A stretch of 64,000 bases of DNA, taken from positions 742,827-806,826 of the forward strand of contig NZ_CM001555.1 in NCBI RefSeq assembly GCF_000275865.1, given 5' to 3'. Every line of letters begins with the position of its first letter. Position 1 is the stretch's first letter. Both the position numbers and the translations under genes were made by a program. This DNA comes from Methanofollis liminatans DSM 4140 (GTDB taxonomy: Archaea > Halobacteriota > Methanomicrobia > Methanomicrobiales > Methanofollaceae). Below, one piece after another: positions 24,394 to 31,729 of this stretch. The notes under the pieces are model-generated. The model was not told the origin of the DNA. It was given only the letters and a program-made list of their open reading frames with translations, and did not search any database.

Positions 24394-24522
24394 GACCTGG
24401 CGCTCTCTCCCGGGGGAGAATGGGGCCTTGCCCGGCCGGAAGAAGACGGGGGCCATATCTTGAGGTCACGGCCCAATCGTAGAGGGTACACTGCTGGCCC
24501 CCTCTTCGTGCCCCGCTCTCCC

Positions 24523-25689
24523 TCACTCCAGATACGAAAAGATCGGTTCCAGGTCCCGGTAGCCGACCAGCTGCCCCCCGATCCGACGCTGGGACTGATC
24601 GCCCCCATAGACCACGAACGATCGATCGGGCGTGTTGCCGGAGAGCCCATTCCAGTACGCGATCTCTTTGAAGAAGTCGGAACTTGCCGTCCTGCCCGAT
24701 TTGATCTCGACCGGGACAAGGTCCAGTCCTCCATATTCGATGACGCAGTCGATCTCGTGCCCGAGTTTATCCCGCCAGAAGAAGAGATTGGACTCTTTGC
24801 CCCGGTTGAATCTAAACTTCAGGAACTCTGTTATAATGAGCGATTCAAAGAGCCCTCCTTTGAGAGGATGATAACAGAGATCGTCGGCATGCTGTATCCC
24901 GGCCAGGTGTGCGGCAAGACCCGGGTCGGTGAAGTAGAGTTTTGGCATCTTCACCAGCCGCTTGTTGAAGTTTTTGTGGTGGGGCCTGATCAGGACGATC
25001 AACGACGATGTCTCAAGAAGGGACAACCACTCTTTCGCCGTGTTATGGGTGATGCCGCAGTCATTGGCAAGGGACGAGTAGTTGACCACCTGGCCTGACC
25101 GGTGGGCGCACATCTTCATAAATGCCTGGAATGTCGAGAGGTTCTGCACCTGCTTGAGAAGACGGAGATCACGCTCAAGGTACGTCTGAATATATGACGA
25201 ATAAAAATCTGCCGGGTGAATGGCGCTGGCGTACGGGCGGGGGAAGAGACCGGCATAGAGGAGGTCCTCGTACCGTCCGGCCTCAATCCCGGCCCGGGCA
25301 AGTTCCCTCATCGAGAGGGGGAGCAGTTTGATGATCCCGACCCGGCCGGCAAGCGACCGGGATACCCGCTCCATCATCAGGAAGTTCCGGGACCCGGTGA
25401 GAATGAACTGCCCCGGCCTCTGATGCCTGTCCAGAACGCCCTGGAGATACGAAAATATCTCAGGGACCCGCTGCACCTCATCAAAGACTGCCCCGCTCTT
25501 CTCGTACTGCGTAAGAAAACTGCGTGGATCCTCCTCTGCAAAGGCGCGGGTGTCAGGATCTTCCAGTAATACATCAGGCAGATCCGGGAAGACCGATCGG
25601 ACGAGGGTCGTCTTTCCTGACTGGCGGGGGCCGATCGCCGATACTGCTGGAAATCCCCGGGCGAGCGATCGGACCTTCCTCCTCTGCAT
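24523..25689 (-). CDS. AAA ATPase with DUF4143 nuclease-like domain
   Basis: 388 aa. Walker A GPRQSGKTTLVRS (about 20-32), Walker B-like GAVFDEVQRVPE, then LFILTGS-type sensor (QFILTGSRNFLMM), and a C-terminal DUF4143 block with GGLFESLIITEFLKFRF, GHEIDCVIE and LVPVEIKSG, a PD-(D/E)xK-like arrangement. The canonical N-terminus (IQRDAEEEVRSLARGF) seems split by one extra base just before the chosen ATG, so the first 10 or so residues are lost. A perfect palindrome lies 32 bp upstream. Confidence 0.78.
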   Translation of the reverse strand: MQRRKVRSLARGFPAVSAIGPRQSGKTTLVRSVFPDLPDVLLEDPDTRAFAEEDPRSFLTQYEKSGAVFDEVQRVPEIFSYLQGVLDRHQRPGQFILTGSRNFLMMERVSRSLAGRVGIIKLLPLSMRELARAGIEAGRYEDLLYAGLFPRPYASAIHPADFYSSYIQTYLERDLRLLKQVQNLSTFQAFMKMCAHRSGQVVNYSSLANDCGITHNTAKEWLSLLETSSLIVLIRPHHKNFNKRLVKMPKLYFTDPGLAAHLAGIQHADDLCYHPLKGGLFESLIITEFLKFRFNRGKESNLFFWRDKLGHEIDCVIEYGGLDLVPVEIKSGRTASSDFFKEIAYWNGLSGNTPDRSFVVYGGDQSQRRIGGQLVGYRDLEPIFSYLE

Positions 25690-25720
25690 CCCGCTGGATG
25701 ATGGAGGCCCTGCTGGACAG

Positions 25721-25741
25721 ATTGTAAATCGTATTTACAAT
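25721..25741 (-). promoter_or_regulatory. perfect palindrome upstream of the DUF4143 ATPase
   Basis: Arms ATTGTAAAT (25721-25729) and ATTTACAAT (25733-25741) separated by CGT. The site lies 32-52 nt before the ATG, over the AT-rich presumed promoter. A dimeric repressor site is the simplest reading. Confidence 0.6.
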
Positions 25742-25845
25742 TTGTCCATATGTGTCTGCCTCTCTCCAGAGATTAGAGTGGAATACTATCTGAGGATGTC
25801 AATGGACGCAAAGAAAAAAAGGCCCTGTTCAAATCCCCCATATCT

Positions 25846-26088
25846 TTGTGGAAATTTGCGTCTATACGTCTGCCAGAGGCTGATGAACAGCGGATCAAAG
25901 ACGAACTGATGGCTCTCGCAGACGAAACATATCCTCATGTGCACATCAAAAAACTGAATGGCCATCCTGATGCCCCGGTTTATGCTCTTCGTGCAGGGCA
26001 GTACCGGGCGATTCTCACCATCGATGGTGATATCATGGTTATTTTCGTGATCGAGGTCGAAAATCGGAGCACCGTCTACCGGAAGTAA
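25846..26088 (+). CDS. RelE-like toxin, start uncertain
   Basis: 80 aa from a TTG. FASIRLPEADEQRIKDELMALA, then IKKLNGHPDAPVYALRAGQY-R-A-I-L-T and FVIEVENRSTVYRK are typical RelE elements: helical hairpin, L-x-G-x-P, L-R-x-G-x-Y-R, and a final H/R-x-x-V-Y. Upstream, a second frame starting ATGTCAATGGACGCAAAG would read into this one if one A of the seven-A run at 25812-25819 were absent. So either the N-terminus is frameshifted or the TTG is used. No antitoxin is adjacent. Confidence 0.6.
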   Translation: MWKFASIRLPEADEQRIKDELMALADETYPHVHIKKLNGHPDAPVYALRAGQYRAILTIDGDIMVIFVIEVENRSTVYRK

Positions 26089-26099
26089 GGATCCCGTGT

Positions 26100-26598
26100 T
26101 CATGGGCTCTCCAACCTCTTTTTCCATCAGACATGCCGACCCGGGCTCCAGGATCAGCAGCACTAAATTTTCATTTTCTCTCTGCGTGTACCCTCTCCGA
26201 TTTTCATTTTTGTGTAAAAAAGAAAATCATCTGCGCAGAAATCACCCTCTTTTTTTTCATTTTTATCCTCGAAAATTTTCAGCATATGGCAGAAAAGATC
26301 TCTCTACACACGCACAACCGATCGGTCTTGAGATCCGATCTGCGTGCAGCAGCACGCAGTTTGGATCCTGGACCTTCCGGAAATACACGCAGGATCAGGG
26401 GGCGGCACTTCCTGCCGGAGAACCCGGCCAGTGCACGTCGCCTCCTTTCGCGCGGGCTCCCCCCTCCGGCCCTCTCTCCCGGGTCAGCTCCGCCTGTTTC
26501 GGGTTCCTCGATCAGGGCGGCGCCGCACTTCCTGACGACGTTTTGGCGGTGACGCCGACCGGCACCTCTTTTGCCCTCCAGAAAGAGAGATCCTGGCG
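26100..26598. other. noncoding spacer with T-rich terminator-like cluster
   Basis: About 500 bp without a supportable gene. T-rich clusters on the + strand (ATTTTCATTTTC near 26170, ATTTTCATTTTTG near 26205, an eight-T run at 26250-26257) follow the RelE-like gene and match archaeal oligo-T terminators. An open frame from 26285 runs about 89 codons but is Ser/Pro/Arg-rich and has no recognisable domain. Confidence 0.45.
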
Positions 26599-27633
26599 AT
26601 GGCAGACCGGTACCGTGTCGAATACCGCGCCGGGATCCGGCGGATAGAGGTCCTCAGCGGGGACGGCGAGATCGTCGTCCAGGCGCCCCGCGGCACGCCT
26701 GAAGAGCAGATCCGCGCTGCCGTGGGAGAGCACAACCACCCTGCCGGCCTCTTCAGGATCGGCTGGCGCCTCATCCCTTATTCCGTGGAATTTCGCCCCC
26801 GCTGCCGGACCGTGACCGTCGGGGTCGGGGACGGCGCACTCGTGGTGCGGGCGCCGCCGGGAACGAACCGGCACGAGATCGACGCCGCCCTCCGCACCCA
26901 TGAAGCGAGAATCCTGCGGGCGCTGGCACCCCGGCGGGGCGAAGAATCTGCCGCCCTTCTCGTCGGTGGAATGACAATCCCGTACGTGATCGCCTACCGG
27001 TCGCGGGCGGTCAACCTCACCCTCAGGGTCCTGCCCGACAACACGGTCCGCGTCACCGCCCCCCCGGGCATATCGACAGACCGCGTTCGCTCATTCGTCG
27101 AATCGCACGCCGCGTACATCCATCAGCGTATCGCCGCCCCGGAAAGAACACCGGCGCTGCCGGTCGAGTACGCCGATGGGGGCGTGCTCCTCCTCTCCGG
27201 AAAAACGGTGACGATCAGGGCAGAGGAAAGGAGTGGGCCCTCCCTCGAGGGAGACCTCCTCCTCGTCCCTGACGACCGCCCGGTCGAAAAAACGGTATCC
27301 GCATATCTCCGGGCGGCCACACTCGCCCGGGCGAACCGCTCCCTCCCGCAGTATGCCGGCGCATTCGGCGTCGCTGTTCCCCCCGTGGAGGTCCGCTTCA
27401 TGAAGACCTTCTGGGGCCGCTGCCACCCGGACCCGAAGATCGTCTTCAACGAGCGCTGTGCGATGCTCCCCCCCGACCTCATCGACTACGTCGTCGCCCA
27501 CGAACTCTGCCACATCCTCCACCCCCACCACCAGCGGCCCTTCTACGACGCCCTCAGGGCGGTCATGCCCGACGCCGACGCACGAAAGGAGCGGTTGAAA
27601 AACTATCACCCGTGCTGGGCGAAGGGCACCTGA
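26599..27633 (+). CDS. YgjP-like zinc metallopeptidase with repeated N-terminal units
   Basis: 344 aa. The C-terminus carries VVAHELCHILHPHHQRPFYD (about 296-315), the H-E-L-C-H zinc site plus a later His, and WGRC/NYHPCW segments typical of the YgjP/WLM family. Family members are usually about 230 aa. Here the short beta unit preceding the protease domain appears three times (about 4-50, 57-104, 113-161), each with a V-x-A-P-x-G-T/I turn followed by a helix. Substrate unknown. It lies 60 bp before ruvC on the same strand. Confidence 0.75.
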   Translation: MADRYRVEYRAGIRRIEVLSGDGEIVVQAPRGTPEEQIRAAVGEHNHPAGLFRIGWRLIPYSVEFRPRCRTVTVGVGDGALVVRAPPGTNRHEIDAALRTHEARILRALAPRRGEESAALLVGGMTIPYVIAYRSRAVNLTLRVLPDNTVRVTAPPGISTDRVRSFVESHAAYIHQRIAAPERTPALPVEYADGGVLLLSGKTVTIRAEERSGPSLEGDLLLVPDDRPVEKTVSAYLRAATLARANRSLPQYAGAFGVAVPPVEVRFMKTFWGRCHPDPKIVFNERCAMLPPDLIDYVVAHELCHILHPHHQRPFYDALRAVMPDADARKERLKNYHPCWAKGT

Positions 27634-27692
27634 CCGTTCAACAAAAGGTATCAACCAGGAGCACCGAATACTCAAGTAAACGGCATATCACC

Positions 27693-28163
27693 ATGATCGT
27701 CATCGGCATCGATCCCGGGCTGGCAAGAGTCGGCTACGGCGTCCTCAGAAAAGGCGAGCGGTTTCCGGCGCCGCTGGCCTTCGGCTGCATCGAGACCGGC
27801 GGGGACCGGAGCCCCCCGGAGCGGCTGCTCGAGATCCACGAGCGGGTCTCGGCCCTCCTCGACGAATACGACCCCGCATGGGTCGTCCTGGAAAAGTTGT
27901 TCTTCTCCAGGAACGTCACCTCGGCGATGCATGTCAGCGAGGCCAGGGGCGTCATCCTCCTCGCCGCCGAGCAGCACGGGGTCGGGATCGCCGAGTACAC
28001 CCCGAACCAGATCAAACAGGCCGTCACCGGATCCGGGCGTGCCGACAAACACCAGGTGCAGGAGATGATGCGGCGGCTCCTCCGCCTGGACGAGATCCCC
28101 CGTCCGGACGACGCCGCCGACGGCCTCGCCATCGCCCTCTGCCACATCAATATGGTACGATAA
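27693..28163 (+). CDS. ruvC: Holliday junction resolvase RuvC
   Basis: 156 aa. RNase H-like fold with GIDPGLARVGYG (about 4-15; first catalytic Asp), VVLEKLFFSRN (about 65-75; Glu), GVGIAEYTPNQIKQAVTGSG, and the final DDAADGLAIA (about 139-148; two Asp). It cleaves four-way junctions as a dimer. ATG chosen at MIVIGIDPG. It is 1 bp from ruvA. RuvC is a bacterial enzyme; most archaea use Hjc, so this operon is noteworthy in an archaeon. Confidence 0.92.
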   Translation: MIVIGIDPGLARVGYGVLRKGERFPAPLAFGCIETGGDRSPPERLLEIHERVSALLDEYDPAWVVLEKLFFSRNVTSAMHVSEARGVILLAAEQHGVGIAEYTPNQIKQAVTGSGRADKHQVQEMMRRLLRLDEIPRPDDAADGLAIALCHINMVR

Positions 28164-28164
28164 G

Positions 28165-28761
28165 ATGATCGCTCATCTCTCTGGAGAACTGGCATCCACC
28201 GGCGACCGGTGGGTGGTGATCGATATCGGCGGCGTCGGCTACCTGGTGCAGGTGACCAGGCCGACGCTGGAGAGCCTCAGGCAGACCGAGGGCCGCGTCA
28301 TGGTGCACACCCATATGGTGGTCCGCGACGACGACCTCCAGGTCTATGGCTTTCTCCACCCGGGCGAGCGCGACCTCTTCACGATCCTGATCGGCGTCAC
28401 CGGGATCGGCCCCCAGACCGCCATGAACATCCTCTCCGGCCTCTCCTTCGAGGAATTTGCGATCGCCGTCATCGACGAGGACGAGCGGGCGCTCACCCGG
28501 ATCCCCGGGATCGGGCAGAAGGGTGCAAAACGCCTGATCCTGGAGCTCAAGGAGAAGATGAAGAAGCGCGCCGATACCCTGGCCGTCAGCAGGCGCCCGG
28601 CCGCGGCTTCCGACGCCGCGAGCGCCCTCATCTCCCTCGGGTTCTCGCCGCAGGAGGCAGAGGCGGCAGTCGACGCCGTCCTCCCCGGCCTCGCCGACCC
28701 GACGGTGCAGGCGCTGATCAGGGCCGCGCTTGCCCGTCTCAGGGAGCGTCGATCCCCATGA
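28165..28761 (+). CDS. ruvA: Holliday junction helicase subunit RuvA
   Basis: 198 aa. N-terminal OB-fold ([20 protein letters not shown] with G-V-G-Y-L-V), two helix-hairpin-helix motifs ([40 protein letters not shown]) and a C-terminal three-helix RuvB-contact domain with [13 protein letters not shown]. It forms tetramers on the junction and recruits RuvB. Length is normal for the family. Overlaps ruvB by 4 bp (ATGA). Confidence 0.92.
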   Translation: MIAHLSGELASTGDRWVVIDIGGVGYLVQVTRPTLESLRQTEGRVMVHTHMVVRDDDLQVYGFLHPGERDLFTILIGVTGIGPQTAMNILSGLSFEEFAIAVIDEDERALTRIPGIGQKGAKRLILELKEKMKKRADTLAVSRRPAAASDAASALISLGFSPQEAEAAVDAVLPGLADPTVQALIRAALARLRERRSP

Positions 28762-29744
28762 ACGAACGCATCCCCTCGCCTGCCGTCCTTCAGGACGAGC
28801 CCGACGACGCCGCCATCAGGCCGGCGCGCTTCGACGAGTTCGTGGGCCAGCCGCAGGTAAAAGAGACTCTCGCCATCGCCATCGCCGCCGCGAAAAAGCG
28901 CGGCGAGTCCCTCGACCACATCCTCTTCTCCGGGCCTCCGGGCCTGGGCAAGACGACCCTCGCCCAGATCATCGCACGGGAGATGGGGGTCGGGATCAGG
29001 AGCACCTCAGGGCCGGTGCTCGAGCGGCCCGGCGACCTGGCCGCCCAGCTCACCGCCCTCTCCCGCGGCGACATCCTCTTCATCGACGAGATCCACCGGT
29101 TAAACCCGGTGGTCGAGGAGATCCTCTACCCGGCGATGGAGGACTCCTGCATCGATGTGATGATCGGCGAGGGGCCGGGCGCCCGCTCGGTCCAGCTCCC
29201 CCTCGAGCCCTTCACCCTGGTCGGGGCGACGACGAAGGTCGGGCTGCTCGGCTCTCCCCTCCGCGATAGGTTCGGCTTCATCTTCCGCCTCAACCTCTAC
29301 GAGGCCGCCGACCTGGTCAGGATCGTGGAGCGGAGCGCCGCGATCATGCAGACCCCGATCACCCCCGAAGGGGCGGACGAGATCGCACGGCGGAGCCGGG
29401 GCACGCCCAGGATCGCCAACCGTCTCCTCAGGCGGGTGCGGGACTTCGCCCTCGTCCGGGGCGACGGCCGCATCGACGGGGCGACCGCCGACGCCGCCCT
29501 CACCATGCTCGGCATCGACCGCCTGGGCCTCGACGACCTCGACCGCCGGATCCTCTCGGTGATCGCAGAGGACTTCGGCGGCGGGCCGGTCGGGGTCAGG
29601 ACGATCGCCATCTCGGTCGGGGAGGAGGTTCGGACCGTCGAAGAGGTCTACGAGCCCTACCTGATCCAGATCGGGTTTATCAAGCGCACGCCCCAGGGCC
29701 GGGAGACGACCGCCGCCGCCCGGCGGCACCTCGATGCCGCCTGA
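28758..29744 (+). CDS. ruvB: Holliday junction branch-migration ATPase RuvB
   Basis: 328 aa. AAA+ motor with Walker [14 protein letters not shown] (about 57-69), Walker [12 protein letters not shown] (about 104-114), the arginine-finger region [11 protein letters not shown], sensor 2 [20 protein letters not shown], and a C-terminal winged helix ([13 protein letters not shown]...[17 protein letters not shown]). It drives branch migration with RuvA. The N-terminal [11 protein letters not shown] is diagnostic. No terminator-like T run directly follows; the downstream region is a repeat array. Confidence 0.93.
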   Translation: MNERIPSPAVLQDEPDDAAIRPARFDEFVGQPQVKETLAIAIAAAKKRGESLDHILFSGPPGLGKTTLAQIIAREMGVGIRSTSGPVLERPGDLAAQLTALSRGDILFIDEIHRLNPVVEEILYPAMEDSCIDVMIGEGPGARSVQLPLEPFTLVGATTKVGLLGSPLRDRFGFIFRLNLYEAADLVRIVERSAAIMQTPITPEGADEIARRSRGTPRIANRLLRRVRDFALVRGDGRIDGATADAALTMLGIDRLGLDDLDRRILSVIAEDFGGGPVGVRTIAISVGEEVRTVEEVYEPYLIQIGFIKRTPQGRETTAAARRHLDAA

Positions 29745-29849
29745 GGCTTGTTCAACCGAAGAAACGCCGATGCTCAATGCGTTCGATGCTCCGGGGGCAC
29801 GTGGCACCTGGAGAGCGATGGTAGAGGGGATCACCCTGTGGATCGGTCT

Positions 29850-30540
29850 CCCCGGGGCAGGGGCGGCGTTGTGTCAGCGTACGAGAAATCGGATTCTGCC
29901 GGTGTCGGGGGGCTGGCCGGCCCGCAAAACTGCGATAGGGGCAGGGACGGGCAAGCCTCGCCGGCATGTCCATCCATCATTTTTCATCGAGAGAGGCTCC
30001 GATCTCCCGTTCCCGCAGATCCAGGGCAATCGTATGCGGGGATCCGGGGGTAAGAGCCCCCGGGCAGAGGCGGACTTCGCTATTCGTTCTATCGTCTCTT
30101 CGTACCTGGAGAGTAAGAGTTCTGGAAAACCGAGCAGCCTCCCCCGGGAGGCTAGCCGCCCCCCGATCCCCCTGCACATGCGATTGGGGCAGGGGTGGGC
30201 ACACCACGCCAGCCGGACCATCAAGATTTTTTTCATCGATAGATGCTCCGCCTGGCCCTTCCCCGCATTTCAGGAGCAATCCTCGCGCGGGGGTCTGGGG
30301 GTGCAACCCCCAGCGCGGGGCGGGATTTGTGTGACCGTATGGGAAATCAGGTTCGGCCCCTGCCGGGGGGCTAGCCGCCCCCGACCCCCCCGCACATGCG
30401 ATTGGTGCGGGGATGGGCAAACCTCGCCGGCATGTCCATCCCGCTTTTTTTACCGATAGATTCTCCACCTCGCCTCTCCCCGCATATCCGGGGCAATTCG
30501 CTTTGCGGGGGTCCGGGGCAGAAACCCCGGCGCGAATCTT
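29850..30540. repeat. array of three degenerate GC-rich repeats with conserved hairpins
   Basis: Three diverged units of roughly 220-250 bp. Each contains a segment like GGGCAAACCTCGCCGGCATGTCCATCC, a T-rich TTTTTCATCGATAGA stretch, a pyrimidine-rich block with CCCCGCA, and a terminal hairpin. The hairpins are CCGGGGG/CCCCCGG (30044-30063), CTGGGGG/CCCCCAG (30295-30313) and CCGGGG/CCCCGG (30513-30530). Stems are preserved while sequence and loop change. Open frames across it are not protein-like. It lies between the converging ruvB and epimerase genes. Confidence 0.7.
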
Positions 30541-30583
30541 GGGGAAGGCGAATGAATCACGCGTGCATCCGGAAAAGTGAGGG

Positions 30584-30700
30584 TTTATATAAAGCTGTTC
30601 TCCGGGAGTATCTCACCCGAAGATTCGCGCCTGGAGCGAGAGGCTCTAAATCGCCCCCGGTGCTGAAAACTCATGCTCCGGGCGCGAAGCGAAGTCGATG
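30584..30700 (+). ncRNA. candidate structured noncoding RNA with its own promoter
   Basis: A TATA box TTTATATAAAG lies at 30584-30594 with no open frame downstream. Starting about 25 nt later, a stem forms between TTCGCGCCTGGAGC (30624-30637) and GCTCCGGGCGCGAA (30675-30688): 14 pairs with a single G-U. The loop has 37 nt and contains smaller inverted repeats. It ends before the tail of the converging epimerase gene. It could be a small RNA or an unusual bidirectional terminator. Confidence 0.45.
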
Positions 30701-30731
30701 GTCTGACCTCCTGAAGATAGTCTCAAACATT

Positions 30732-31667
30732 TTAGCGAAGTAATGTGGCCGAAAACCACCGGATCGTCTCCTCCAGCCCCTCCTCCAGGGAGTAGACGGG
30801 ATCGTAGCCGAACGCCTCGCGTGCCCGGGTGATGTCGGCGAGCGAGTCCCGCACGTCCCCGGCCCGCCGTTCCCGGTGGATTGGTTCGATATCAGTCCCG
30901 GTCAGGTCCATGATCGTCCGGGCGAGGGCGTTGATGCTTGTGCGCTCCCCGCAGGCGATGTTGAACGCTCCCTGCGCATCGCTCTGCATCGATTTTATGT
31001 TCGCCTGCACCACGTTTTTCACGTAGGTGAAGTCCCGCGTCTGTTCGCCGTCGCCGTCGATCACCGGCGGCTGACGGTTCAGGATCCACGCCAGAAAGTG
31101 CGGGATCACCGCCGCGTACTGCGAGTTCGGGTCCTGCCGCGGGCCAAAGACGTTGAAATACCGGAGGCAGACGGTCGAAAGCCCGTAGAGGTCGGAAAAA
31201 ACCCGGCAGTAGTGCTCGTCTGCGAGTTTCGAGACGGCGTACGGGGAGAGCGGGGCCGGGACCATATCCTCGCGCTTCGGGAGGACCGGCGTGTTCCCGT
31301 AGACCGACGAGGAAGAGGCCATCACGACCTTTCGCACCCCGCAGTCCCTGGCGGCGATCAGGACATTCAGGGTGCCGGTGACGTTCGCCTCGTGCGTCGC
31401 CATCGGGTTCTCCACCGAGCGCTGGACACTCGGGAGTGCGGCCTGATGGAAGACGCCGTCCGCCCCTGCAAAGACCCTCTGGAGGAGGGGGAGATCGGTC
31501 ACGCTCCCCTGAACGAACGATATCCGTCCCTCATTGAGGAGCGGCTCGATGTTCTCGATGTGCCCGGTCGAAAGGTTGTCGAGCACGATCAGGTCGTGCG
31601 CATCTGCAAGTTCTTCGGTGAGGTTCGAGCCGATAAACCCTGCTCCTCCTGTAATGATATACTTCAG
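30732..31667 (-). CDS. NAD-dependent nucleotide-sugar 4-epimerase (GalE/WbpP-like)
   Basis: 311 aa if started at a CTG codon (31665-31667). The protein reads LKYIITGGAGFIGSNLTEEL, with the Rossmann motif TGGAGFIG, then MASSSSVYG and YAVSK (catalytic Ser, Tyr, Lys). No ATG, GTG or TTG precedes this motif in frame; the next GTG would remove the NAD-binding loop. A GAGG element sits 8-11 nt before the CTG. It is closely similar to the epimerase at 62586-63512, which has ATG at the same position. Predicted UDP-GlcNAc or UDP-Glc 4-epimerase. Confidence 0.82.
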   Translation of the reverse strand: MKYIITGGAGFIGSNLTEELADAHDLIVLDNLSTGHIENIEPLLNEGRISFVQGSVTDLPLLQRVFAGADGVFHQAALPSVQRSVENPMATHEANVTGTLNVLIAARDCGVRKVVMASSSSVYGNTPVLPKREDMVPAPLSPYAVSKLADEHYCRVFSDLYGLSTVCLRYFNVFGPRQDPNSQYAAVIPHFLAWILNRQPPVIDGDGEQTRDFTYVKNVVQANIKSMQSDAQGAFNIACGERTSINALARTIMDLTGTDIEPIHRERRAGDVRDSLADITRAREAFGYDPVYSLEEGLEETIRWFSATLLR

Positions 31668-31729
31668 ATCATCGCCTCGTCTGAGTAACGACAGAATTAC
31701 TATATAAATATTTGTATATTGTGCTCGCC

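Noticed and set aside
29734-30459. A 241-codon open frame across the region after ruvB
   Set aside because: It runs through the degenerate hairpin repeats, has no ribosome site or recognisable domain, and its composition follows the repeats. Treated as noncoding.
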